Below, one piece after another: positions 1 through 10,813 of a stretch of DNA of 64,000 bases. The translations under genes and the position numbers were made by a program. Positions within the stretch are counted from its first letter, which is position 1. Each line of letters begins with the position of its first letter. Source of the stretch: Nothopassalora personata (lineage: Eukaryota; Ascomycota; Dothideomycetes; Mycosphaerellales; Mycosphaerellaceae); assembly GCA_033816765.1 (NCBI GenBank), contig CM066290.1, positions 620,001-684,000 on the forward strand. The letters run 5' to 3'. The notes below the pieces were generated by a model. The model did no database searches. It saw only the letters and a list, made by a program, of their open reading frames with translations, and was not told where the DNA came from.

Positions 1-881
1 CCAGCGAAGTCAGCCGCAGAGCTGACTCGCTGCTCCAGCTCAGGACTTCACAGGCTCGGCATCTTGCTACCGTCAGTGTTGGAAGTCCATCATCGGCCAG
101 TCAGGTCGATTCACTCTTCTCGTCCAGGCCCGACTCTACCACAAGCTTTACGCCTAGTCGCGAGTTGAGTCTACCGAGCGTGTCGCAAAGCTTTGCATCA
201 GAAGAGCAGCTACCGCCGAGTGGCGCAGGCTCGATATTCGGCGATATGATCGATTACATGCAGCGGATCTTCACGCCACTTGCCTGGTCTGCACTAGATA
301 TCAGCGAACAGGACGGGGCGATTTGGGAGCAATGCGCAACTTACCTCAGTGGGATCGAGCCAGCTCTATACTATAGCCGACTCTTGTTTGCAGCGGGAAT
401 ATTGTCGCAACAAGGTATCATAGCAGCCAGTCTATGCTCATGGCTGTACCGCAAGACCGTCACCACGGTGCGCGAGGCCATATCGACTGAGGGACGAAGG
501 ACTTCTGAGGGGTCAATACTAGCGTTAGCGCACTTTGCCTGCTACGAGACTATGTTCGCCGAGCATGAGCGTGCTCAGGCGTTTGCAATGCCGGCATGTG
601 CCCATGCTGTGAATGCAAGGGGAGGACTTGACAGCCTTGACATTCCTGGATCTGCGAAAAAGGTATTGTGCTGGACCGACACTGTCGTGGCATTGAAGGA
701 TCAATGCGAGCCACTACTACTTTCGGTGGAACGGCCGAGTGAGCAGAAGTGTCTCCACGCACTCAGGTTGTGGCTGCCCGAGCACTATGCGGCCATCGTG
801 GCGAGGCAATCAGAGCATGTCAATGAGTATCATGAGACTTCCAGCCATAACAGCGGGCATCAAGCCCCGAGTGCTGAGTGA
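1..881 (+). CDS. Fungal transcription factor, C-terminal part (5' end outside window)
   Basis: The frame is open from base 3 without a stop to TGA at 879-881, so the gene enters from the left and no start is visible. About 290 residues are seen. The first 60 are Ser/Thr-rich. The rest resembles the fungal-specific regulatory domain that follows a Zn2Cys6 cluster: an Ala/Leu-rich helical segment, a stretch reading LALAHFACYETMF, then HAVNARGG, which fits the LAxFE...GGL pattern of that fold. The DNA-binding domain would lie upstream. The gene converges on the monooxygenase at 1067-3346 with 185 bp between stops. The target is unknown. Confidence 0.6.
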   Translation, partial: SEVSRRADSLLQLRTSQARHLATVSVGSPSSASQVDSLFSSRPDSTTSFTPSRELSLPSVSQSFASEEQLPPSGAGSIFGDMIDYMQRIFTPLAWSALDISEQDGAIWEQCATYLSGIEPALYYSRLLFAAGILSQQGIIAASLCSWLYRKTVTTVREAISTEGRRTSEGSILALAHFACYETMFAEHERAQAFAMPACAHAVNARGGLDSLDIPGSAKKVLCWTDTVVALKDQCEPLLLSVERPSEQKCLHALRLWLPEHYAAIVARQSEHVNEYHETSSHNSGHQAPSAE

Positions 882-1066
882 CGTACCTTCCAGCTGCGGT
901 CTATAGTGCACAGTGTTGGCGGTGCTGAGCGCAGAAGAAAGATAGTAGCACGTGTTATGCACATCACACCAGCTACACAATGGAAACAAGCAACAGCGAT
1001 GTCGGCCGTAGAAAGGTACAGAATCGCAACCATCAGTGCCACTCCATTTCTCATCTGTACTCGGGA

Positions 1067-3346
1067 TCATGCCTTCACAACATCAAAGCCCTTTAAGTCA
1101 GGCAGCACACTCCTGATCTCCTGGTGGTAATTGTACTCGCCACCGGGGTAGTTGGTTTGCTCGAACGCCTTCTTGGGATCGCTGCCGCCCATGTAACTTC
1201 ATCATATCAGTGATGTGCGCGAATGGCCACACTCAGCAGTGACAGACACCTACGTTGACTTTGTGGTCGGGAACAGCGATGCATCGCTCAGCTCGTTGAT
1301 CTTGCGTTTCCACTCCTTGCTGGCTGCTTCGGTCGGGTTGATGTATTTGATATTCTCACGCTCGCACTTCTTGATGACGTCCGTGATCCAGCGACCCTGC
1401 GCCGCGTAAGTGATCAAAGCATGATCTCATGGAATACGCGAACACATACCTGGATCTCGACCGAAGTTGGACCGTTCGACAGCAATGTAGGACCCTTGGG
1501 GTGGCGGGCGGGTCAGCACATGAACGTCAGTTGACTAGTGGGGATGACCTACCTGTGGGCCATAAAGGTGGAACATCTGTGAGAAGGAAAAACACAGGTC
1601 AGCATATCAACGTCAGACCACTCCAGGGAGCCCACTTACGTTGGGATAGCCTGACACGGTCGTGCCCAGATATGTGTAAGCAGCCTTCTTCCATTGCTTC
1701 TCGAGCGTCTCCCCGTTCAGCGCCGTGAGCCCCATTGCGGTCATTCCGCCGGTGACAACGTCGAATCCCGTTGCAATGCAGATGACATCGAAGTCGTGCT
1801 GCGTGCCGTCTCGAAGTTTGATACCATTCTCGTTGAACTCCTGGATCGGGTTCTGCTTGATATCCACAACATCGACGTTGGGCCTATTAAACTGCTCGAA
1901 GTAGGCATACTCGAGGCATGGGCGCTTGACTCCCCATGGATGCGGTGGTTCCTTGGGCACCAGGACATCGCGCTTGCGGGGGTCCTTGACTCTAACGGCC
2001 TGTTTCTTCTGCCAAAAGTCGTACACGGCACGATTTGCCTGTGGACTGTGCAGGTAGTCCTTGTAGTTGCCGAGCCAGTAGCCTGCAACTAACGTTAGCT
2101 GATGCGCAGTGTCGATGGACTTGGGTATGGGACTCACGAAAGCCACCGTCAGCCCAGAGCTTCTCGAAGAAAGCCTCGCGCTCTTCAGGCGAGTCTTCGA
2201 AACAAGTCTTCTCCGAGAATGTGTAGAGAAAGCCACCGAAGCACTTCTCACGGAACTGGAAGAGCTCAGGGTACCTGCAGGCGTTGTCGGCATGAGGATT
2301 ATAGCAGTGGATCGTGTGACATACCACTTCTTGCCCGCGGTCTGTTCCTCGACTGACAGGTTGCGAAGTCTCATTGGGACCGTCAAATTAGGTGTACGCT
2401 GGAACACTTTCAAGCTTCCAGCTGTAGGACCCCAAGCTTGAGTGATTTGAACACCAGTGGCACCAGTCCCCTGCGAGGAAAATCGGTCAGCCTCGTCTCC
2501 CAGAACATAGAAGGACAGTACAGGTCATTGAACTTCCTTACAATGATGGCACATCTCTTGTCCTTGACATCAATCTCATCGTCTGGCCAGAAGGATGAAT
2601 GGGATACGAAGCCCTTGAACTTCTCGATGCCAGGCCAGTCCGGAACATATCGCTTTGCAGCGAAGCCAGCAGCGATGACCAGGTACTTGGCCTTGGCAGT
2701 TCTGCCATCGGCAGTGCTTACGTGCCATCGGCCTTCTTGGGTATCGAACTTCGCCCCAGTGACCACTGTCTCGAAGGCCGTGCGGCTGCTGATGTCGAGC
2801 ATTCTGTCGCAATGGTCGAAGTAGTCTCTTAGCTCCCGGTAGCTCGGATAGTTGTTGGGCCAGTTGTATCTACCAAAGTCAGCCAGCTGGTCAGCGATGG
2901 GATACGAAAATTACGTTTTCCACGTCTCGGGGATAGACAGTTGGTACTCTGGGACCTCAGAGTCGACCATGGCCCCAGCTATCGTCTATGTCAGCAGGGG
3001 ATATGGGGGAAGCTGGCTTCAAGGACCTACGATAACAGTTCCACCGCCATGTGCCTCCATAGCCATTGCCAGCTTCATACATGACAGGATTGAGTCCAGC
3101 GTTACGCAGGGACCAGAAGCAGAAGACACCGCCGAAGCCACCTCCGACCTACAAAGGGAAGGACGTCAGCTGCGAAAGGTGACAATACCTCGAGCGTTGA
3201 GGCTGAGATGGGACTAGCTCAGGTTGTCCCGAGTCTTAAAAACTTACCACAAGGGCATCGACCTCAAGATTGTCAGCATAGACACCATCGGTCCTTCTAC
3301 GCTTGCCATACTCCCATAGCTGGGTCTTCAGCTTAGGGTTGGTCAT
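1067..3346 (-). CDS. Baeyer-Villiger flavin monooxygenase (cyclohexanone monooxygenase type)
   Basis: FAD/NADPH-dependent oxygenation of a ketone to an ester or lactone is the family reaction; the substrate is unknown. About ten short introns can be placed by GT...AG and frame, giving roughly 560 aa, the usual family length. From ATG 3344-3346 the order is: MTNPKLKTQLWEYGKRRR, then the FAD Rossmann motif VGGGFGG, then YPGAMVDSEVPEYQ, then the Baeyer-Villiger fingerprint FKGFVSHSSFWP (FxGxxxHxxxWP, exact), then the NADPH Rossmann motif GTGATG, then CIATGFD, and the C-terminal YMGGSDPKKAFEQ block. The stop is at 1067-1069. All key motifs are intact and no break was seen. It is divergent from the regulator at 4926, sharing about 1.6 kb of upstream DNA, so a regulatory link is possible. 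Confidence 0.88.
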
Positions 3347-4925
3347 TGAGCCTGGTGTGCCCATCGTTGCAAGATGTTCGAGATAGAGCGCGAAGGAGTG
3401 CTGTCAGTGATGAGGCCACAGTTGGAGGCGTTCAACGAAGGCTTTGAAGCTCGAGAATGATCATTCGTCGCTTTATAGATAAGTCGAAAGGAGCTTGAGG
3501 GTCTCTACTGGTTGATGGTCTGCTGTTAGTGCGCTTGCGCAGACAGCCAGGCGGATCCGCATCAGGCGCGGTCTGAGAGACGAGCCATCTTTCCGACAAG
3601 TCCACTTCTCGTTCTCGCCGACAGGACACGGTCTGTTTGGCTGATATTGTGGAGCTTCCCCACAATCGTGATGGCGGGTGATCTGCAGGTTGTTCTGGTC
3701 AACGACAGGAACAGGCATGCAGCATGGATTCTCTCCGCATCATGTGCGGAACCGCACTGCAGTGAGACCCGAGCATACCGAGTTGGTAGTTTTGACAGCT
3801 TCTTGGCACCCACAGCCATATCTAGAGCGGGACCGAAAAGCTGAGTGATCGATGCGGTAGTCCTTTGATCACGCAGTCACGGGAGCACACCGGCATCATC
3901 ATCACTCCACTATTGCCTTAGGCAGTACTCCGTTGCGGTCGTACAGTCTTAGCGTGAGCATCGCCGTGGGAAGTCCGTTGAATGTAGTACCGCAGACCGT
4001 GTGTATTGAGCATATATAGCCCAGGTGATGGCTATGGCATATATGCAATGTCAGGTCATTCTTTCCCTCTTAGGCACGCTTTTGAAAGCATTCTTGAATC
4101 CAGGAGTCCGTGAACATGATCCCAGAAAGTGAACGAAGCCATTAACGCCCACTGATTTTACCAAGTAAAGCTCGCAGCTACAGCGTTAAGGACAATCCTT
4201 TTCATCGGATCGCTGCTCAGAGTCTTCGCAACTATGCATCGTCCCCGAGTAGTTTGCAGTTGAAGAAGATATCTGTTGGTAGAGGCCCAGCAGCTGTAGC
4301 GCCGCATCATGACTGACTGATTCGACAAGCCTTGAAGAGCGATGCAACCATTCATCATGTTTGCGATGCCATTGACACGAAGCTGACATGGCTGCTTCCA
4401 GGATGTGAGAACACAGCCCCCTGCGATCAGTCAGAAGGCGAAACGATGTGGATGTACCTGGCAGATGCTGGTGGTGGATGAGGGATGAACGTGTCGAGAA
4501 GAAGCGCCTTCCATTCCCAAGGCCGAAACGGCCCGGTAGAATTACACTTCACATGTACGTCTTTCTCATACACAACTAATAATGAGCTACCAACGAGACT
4601 CACAATTCGGAACATCCGGTCATCATGTGCAGCCTGATGGTCGGTGCCTGAGGAATCAGGTCAACAATAGGGCACTGCACCAAACGCAAGTCAATTATGT
4701 ACATATGGCAGGATCATCATGCCGTCTGGGGTGCCACCCATGTCCGCCTTCCAGACGAGGTCTCTCATCGTGACTTTCCCCGCATTGAGTCTCCCCTGCC
4801 AGTGAGACGGGGAGACTTAGTTATCCTGTGACGCCTGTGTCTGTGATGACGAGGCCTGGTCTGGAGAACAAGAGAACTGCTCGTGTCCTACACTCACCCA
4901 AGCGAGCACATGTACGCCGATCATA
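3347..4925. other. Divergent intergenic region
   Basis: About 1.58 kb between the starts of the monooxygenase (-) and the Zn2Cys6 regulator (+). Only short frames without family resemblance are present. It must hold both promoters. I could not assign specific operators. Confidence 0.5.
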
Positions 4926-7729
4926 ATGGACATTCACCGGCAGCATGGAGAGACTGCTTGCTACTCACCATCATCAGAAGGCACAGATACCAACGGAAGG
5001 ATATACTCGATAGATGAGTGCAAAGATGCCGCAGTTCCAAGGCGCAGGCAGAACCGCAGCTGCGACCACTCTCGGCTTGGCAAACGTCGTTGCGATGTGC
5101 GCATGAAAGCGATAGATCTGTCTTCTTTCACGCCCTGCACGAATTGCAAGCGATGGAAGAAGCATTGCACGATCGACTGGATAAAGGCTCGCGAAAGAAA
5201 TCCTCCAAACCCGACTGGACGTCAAAGGAGGAAGTATGCAGCAGAGACTGTGAGTGAACTGCCGCCGCTTCAGGGAATAACCTCTGGGATATGGTCGCCC
5301 GTGGAATCTTCTGCCAGTTCGTCAGAGTCTCGGCTGAATGAGAGTACCAAGATGGCATCTCAGCAGCCCCAAATCAGTTTTGACAGTGCCTCTCCTTGGT
5401 CATCCTCGAGCACGTCCGGCCCGACGATGTTGGCAAGCATGCAGGCATACGATCTAGACCGAGCCAAGCAAGAGTTCCTACAAGGTCAAGGTACAACGGC
5501 ATGCAGTCTGGACTTCACTGGCTTCGTAACGTCTTCAGTGGCGACCTCCGTGGAGAGCTCGACGTTCACCGAATCGTACGAATGCCCGGCAGGCGATTTG
5601 CCACCAATTCCAGTACACTCTATATTATTGAACTCTGGGCCGAGCCGTCTAGTGGATTCAGAGCGAAACTTCGGTACTTCTTCGACTGGCAGCCTCACAA
5701 TGCCTGCAGAGGCGCTGCGGCAGGAAGAGGCCAGCGGAGACCTGAACGGCGGTCGGGATAATGAAGCACTTGAGCAAAATGACGGTCGCTTGACACCTCG
5801 TACTGCGATCCGCTACAATTTGTTCCGGCCAAGTTCCCCATTCGACATGCAGTTTCTGGTCAAAGACTATAGTCGCATACAGATCAAGGAGGGCTTACTC
5901 AAGATCTATCGCGACTCTATGGAAGGCGCTTTGAGCTGCTGGCTTACTGAGAGAAATTGCCCGTACAGCTTCTCTCCTTTCAACGGCAAGGATCCACTCG
6001 ATGGGAGGGACGTTTGGGGCTCGAACTGGGCAAGTAGGATGGTGACAAGAGTCTGTGCTTTGGACAAGGAGTATGTTAAGGCTGGTGCGTTATCAAGGCG
6101 CGAACAGCAACAGGGCGCCAAGATACTGAATCTTGTGGTCATGGCGTTTGCAGCACAGTGGAGTCAAGCGGGCAAACGTCACGACTCGGCTCACACCGAC
6201 TATTCCTCATCCTCAGAGAGTGCCTCAGGTCCCGGTCAAGTCTGCTCAGATCCTCCTCCTCCTATACAGCAGCTTGGAGAAGAAAGTTTTGGCCGCAATA
6301 CTCAGAAGGCTCTATGTGTGTAAGCTCAGATACAGTAGGCATAGTGCGACATCTGAGACACACTCAGAGCGCATGGCTTCTGTCCTCGTTCTTGAGACAC
6401 CTAGGCTGACCTACCTTACCTTTAGGGCACAAAGCTAACAGAGCACTCAGCGAGGCCTCGGATAATAATTCCTTCCAAGCAATATTTGCGGGGATCATCT
6501 TCTCGTTGACGCAGCGACCCATAGATGGTACCGAGGTTCTCGAGGAACTTCACCCAAATGGAGTGGATGAACTGGACTCCTTGTTCAGAGTCCTCGATCT
6601 TGATGGGCCGACCTGCTCGTTGGATGCTGCCAATCGCAAAATTCACGATCAAAAACGCAAACTCAGGGCCGCAAAATCGCCAGGGATGTACGGTACTCGC
6701 GCTCCGGTGAAGCTTTCAGATGCCCACGAAGAGACTTTCGGCCTGTTGTACTGGCTAGCCGTCATGTTTGACACTCTCTCCGCAGCGATCAACCGGAGAT
6801 CCTTCACCATCAACGATATGGAGTCGAATTTTAGTCGTGCAGGTGGAGATTCTAAGCAGAAAACGGTTCGTCATGACTCGGGTCTTCCTCAGGGCTATGC
6901 TTTACCAGAGCATGACGCGAACGACGACGCTGCTGTATGGGGTGACTACTTTCTACGAGGGCAGTCCAGGACGGGCCAGGTCCGCAAACAGAACGTTCGT
7001 TGGCCATGTCAATATGACGAGGCAGCTTCGTGCTTGGCAGACGCGGCTCCTGTCAAAGTATTGCTCTATCGGCGCTTGGGCCAGCTGCAGAGCTTATTCT
7101 ACCAGGGAGCTCTACCCCAACTTATCGAGAATGGTCTTGAAGCTACGATGGAGGTGTATAACCACTGGAACAACACATACGGCCTCTTCATCGAAGACTG
7201 CATGAGATGCCACGAGGAACTACCTGCGCGTATCCAATCATGGTACACTCTTCTGACCGGCCACTGGAACCTTGCTGTGCTCATATTCGTAGATCTGATT
7301 GACACTATGGACTCCGCAATGATGACACTGCCGGCACACGCTAATCTACGAAAGTCCATCAATTTCACAGGTCATCTTCGCGACACTGCTGTCTACGCAA
7401 TCTCCGAGTTGGGCCGTTGCTGTCGCTCTAGTGACGAGCCACTAGCCTTCACTGAGTCTCCGGACTTCCATCATGCCGTAAACAAGGCGGCTCTACTCAC
7501 AGAACCGTGGACTGTAGTGCTAGTCAGAACGTTTGGATATGCTGGCGCAATCTTGGCGCGGCGTTTACGCCTCGATAAGGATGTGGAGCCGAAGTCGGCC
7601 ATCCATATTTATTCGAGGGATCGGTTGCAATACTGCATCGACGCCCTGTCGCTTCTGGGCAAGAAGAGCGATATGGCAATGTGTGCCGCAGAACTGCTGT
7701 CTCGCTACGCCGAGAGACAAGGGTCTTGA
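4926..7729 (+). CDS. Zn2Cys6-type transcription factor with one cluster cysteine replaced
   Basis: Two exons, 4926-6315 and 6426-7729, join across a 110-bp intron (GTGTGT...TTTAG). The joint restores a Trp codon in ALWHKANRAL, a pattern expected in this family. The product is 897 aa. The N-terminal cluster reads SCDHSRLGKRRC and CTNCKRWKKHC: Cys46, Cys56, Cys71, Cys74 and Cys81 are present, but the second position (residue 49) is Ser (TCT) instead of Cys. The Cys56-Cys71 loop of 14 residues is longer than usual. Residues 85-300 are Ser-rich and low-complexity. From about residue 300 the fungal regulatory domain follows, with FSLTQRPID and ETFGLLYWLAVMFDTLSAAINRR. It is head-to-head with the Baeyer-Villiger gene. 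Target genes are unknown. Confidence 0.82.
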
Positions 7730-7974
7730 GGACTGAATGACGTGGCGGCTTATAAGAAATCCGCGACTGCATAGCCTTACTGTCGATGACTGCACTGGAC
7801 TTCGTGGACGTTATGCCAATGCTTGGTGCCCGCGCAGCGTACTTCACGATACTGTCCCATGACTCGGTCCGGCTTCAAGACATCAGCACGGTGACCCGAA
7901 TGGTGGGCGCACACCTTCCATCACATATAATCGGATGAAGACGCGCATGGTGCGTATATTCCTCAGAACACGCC

Positions 7975-8288
7975 ATGATGAAATTACCCTCACTTCCAGC
8001 GCTGCTGCTTGCCGCATTCGTCACAGCTCAGGGCACGGAACTCGATTTTGCGGGTGACGTTTCAGAACAATAAATACTCCAACGATCAGAACTGCGCAGC
8101 TGCGATCAGACTTGCTGCTCAATGTCCACGGAACCGTGTGTAGCTCTTTGTTGATCCCGTCGGGCGCATACCACTACGGCTGGACCGAGGATCAAACTTA
8201 CCTGCGATGCATAAGTAATTGTGGCAGTGATGTGCTGATGATGAATGTCAAGCTGCCATGTCCGTGTCGAGCTGCATTTGAACATTAA
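7975..8288 (+). pseudogene. Small Cys-rich secreted protein candidate, interrupted reading frame
   Basis: ATG 7975 opens a 32-aa frame that looks like a signal peptide, MMKLPSLPALLLAAFVTAQG, and stops at 8071-8073. Shifting frame by one base continues as VTFQNNKYSNDQNCAAA..QCPRN, and another shift gives YLRCISNCGSD...LPCPC ending at TAA 8286-8288. Together the three pieces would make a secreted protein of about 100 aa with six cysteines. No intron with good ends joins the frames, so it is either a decayed gene or one with unusual splicing. The flanking 7730-7974 and 8289-8530 show nothing recognisable. Confidence 0.3.
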
Positions 8289-8530
8289 GGTCGTTGGTCG
8301 TTTTCAGGGCATGAATGGGCTTCTATGAGCAGGTAGAATACCGACTAGCGCAAAGCACGGAACAAAGAAATATTGCAAGGAGCCAGGAGAAAGGTAGGGA
8401 CTGCATCATCAAAGACGCTTATCTGTCGATTGTTGAAGTTGCTGTAAAATAGTCTTTAGCTATGAAAAAGCATAACAGTCGGTCCCATATGATGCTGGTC
8501 GTGACCTCGACTCATCCTTCGCATCATCAT

Positions 8531-10254
8531 TCACAACGCCGGCGCTTCCCAAGCTTCCCTCCGTATCTTCATCAGGTTGCTCTGCTTATGCGGCAGACTG
8601 ACTTCTCTCTCCCTATAGAAGCCGACCTCTTCGCAGTATTTCCTTAGCCTGTACGCCGTCAACTTTGGTGCTCTTTCCAGGGACTGAATCACTACACTTA
8701 CTTCACATTGTCTACCCGCGGCTCCATCATCACAACATTAGTCCTCGAGTCAGACAGCCAGCAGAAATGCAGCAAAGCATTCAGCCACACTTTGACCCTA
8801 TGAGGACCTCTGTATTCCTGCTCGCCAACCAGTACATGCAGACCACGATCCCAGTCCGACACCTCGCCGCCAAGGTACTGTGCTAGACGATCTTCCTTTA
8901 CCCAGTAGATTTCGAAGAAGCCGAATGGCTTTCCGTCAAAACAGCCAATCACAGGTGTAGAGTGCCTCGATGTCAGACCATGTTTCAGGAACTCCTCTTG
9001 GTGTTCGATCGGACCTTGCTCGCCCCACGAATGAGAGACACGCGGATCGTTCATCCACTTATGCAGGATCTCAACATCGGTCATGCGAGTGGTGTCTGAG
9101 TCATGTTCTTCAATGCTGAGATCTCCAATGGTCGGCACCCTCGGTCCTGAGTAGTTGGCACTTGCGCGAAGGATATCTCTACCAGGCTGCATCGGATCTG
9201 CTCCGTCATGCTGAGAGAATGGTCCGTGATACACGATGGGCCGCTTGCTGAGAGAAGCTGCTCGGAAGCTGAGATATTGTCCCAGGCTGGGGATGTATCG
9301 TGTGTAGAACGTCTCGCCTTGTCGTGGAGGCTTCGGCCGGATCGGGTGCCGCATGTTGTTCGTGAAGGTATATTGGCACGGCGGAGGCGGGTAGAACGTT
9401 GGCAGGTGTGAGCCCGAGTGGAATGGTCCGGGAGGTGTGCTCGCACGATGGCCCAAGCCCAGAGGAGACTGAGTTGGCGCCTGCATTCCCAACGGAGTAC
9501 TTGCCCTCTCGTCGTGGATCTGGCTGCTTCTGACGGGGCTCGGTGGACGGCTCCCGACAGGACTCATGGCGAGATATGGCGAGTTGGTGTTCAGAGGAGC
9601 CAGTGTGAAGAGGTAGACGCGCGGGTCGAGCTGCCAGAAAGAGCGTCTCGAGACAAACATCTGTGTCCAGCCTTCGCTCTGGTTCTTGGTGCCGTCCTCT
9701 GGATCCAGTCCTACCGTGCTGTCCTCGGATGCGATCAAGCCCATGCGCTCCATCTTGGGCAAGAGGTGCTTGCTGGTGAAGATGCCCTCTCTGTTGATGT
9801 TGATCCTCCATTCCCCTTTCGGCTTTCCCGCATCTGGTGTGGACTCAGAGCAGGCATTGTGCAGTTGCGGTGCTGGCTCTTGCTGGTGAAAGTACCAATA
9901 CAACGTCGCCCAGAGCATCATGGCGATCTGCCGCGTCGGACTGGTGGGTGGACGGAACTCATTGCTGGCGGGGTTGGAGATGGATGATATGAAGAGGTGA
10001 TCGTTTCGTAACGTCGGTCGCTTGAAGCCATGTATGTGCCGTGCTCGGGGCGTGTCTGCGTCGTGTGCTGTCGCGGCGCCGGGTAGAGGTTTGCGATGAT
10101 CCTCATCGTCTTCGCTGTTCAGAATGATGGTCCAGCCGGGAGGGAAAACGCTGTGGTGGGCGCTCAGATCGTTCGACTTGAAGTACAGCCCGCCGAAGAC
10201 GGGCGTCACGCTCAGCGTCTGGCCATTGGGGAGATGGACCATCGCTGGCGCCAT
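8531..10254 (-). CDS. SidF/SidL-like N5-hydroxyornithine acyltransferase (GNAT fold)
   Basis: Transfers an acyl group to N5-hydroxyornithine in hydroxamate siderophore synthesis (family knowledge; SidL acetylates for ferricrocin, SidF adds anhydromevalonyl). Exon 1 is 8702-10254, the intron 8649-8701 (GTAAGT...ACAG, 53 bp), and exon 2 8531-8648, giving 556 aa. The frame is open further upstream, but the first in-frame ATG is 10252-10254. Residues 1-350 are the long N-terminal half with a Pro/Ser-rich linker. The C-terminal acyltransferase has EILHKWMNDPRVSHSWGE, GFFEIYWVKEDRLAQY, MMEPRVDNVK and GFYREREVSLPHKQ. The end, EAPAL, is not an obvious peroxisomal signal, which slightly favours the cytosolic SidL type. 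Intact. Confidence 0.82.
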
Positions 10255-10813
10255 TTCTTCACTTCTGTCGACGACACCACCAACGTTCGCATGCTCCTGC
10301 GCCAAGAAAATACCTTTTGATTCGTGTCAAGCAGGAGTCAAGAAGCTTCCGTCCGGTCAGTAGAAACACTTAGTACGATTATCGAGGGAGGCAGCTCTTT
10401 GTAGCGGGGACGTGGACGATTGTCATATCGTTGGAGTCATATGGACAGACTGCCCATTGCCTGTACTCTCACGCGATGGGCAGACAGCTGGTTCTAATGC
10501 AAAAGAATGCCATCATCATCATCACGACAGGGATCAGATCGGTTAGACTGCTTAGGCACAGTCCACCAAACTTAGGCCTGAGCGATCAAATATTACTGGT
10601 GTCGCCTAAACAACAGTTAGATTTCATTGGGCTGTGCACTGGATGCGACTGTGCACACTCCGCAACATACTTCTAGTCATGCAACTGACGATATGGCTTC
10701 TTAAGAACATAAGGGATGGTTAGGAGTTAGCGATACACCGGTACAAATTCACGACTGGACGAAGCACTTTTGACCGAGTACGATATCATCAATTACTTGA
10801 CAGATGGCGCAAA
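10255..10813. other. Intergenic region upstream of the acyltransferase
   Basis: Lies between the 3' end of the P450 gene and the ATG of the acyltransferase, both on the minus strand, so it should hold the latter's promoter. I saw no convincing iron-repressor (GATA-type) site and no coding frame. Confidence 0.4.

Noticed and set aside
1694..2441. Long plus-strand ORFs over the monooxygenase
   Set aside because: They lie opposite exons with clear flavoprotein motifs and have no family resemblance.
9418..9987. 189-codon plus-strand ORF inside the acyltransferase gene
   Set aside because: Shadow of the conserved minus-strand gene.
10255..10813. Iron-regulator (GATA-type) site upstream of the acyltransferase
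   Set aside because: Only isolated GATA tetramers were seen, as expected by chance.
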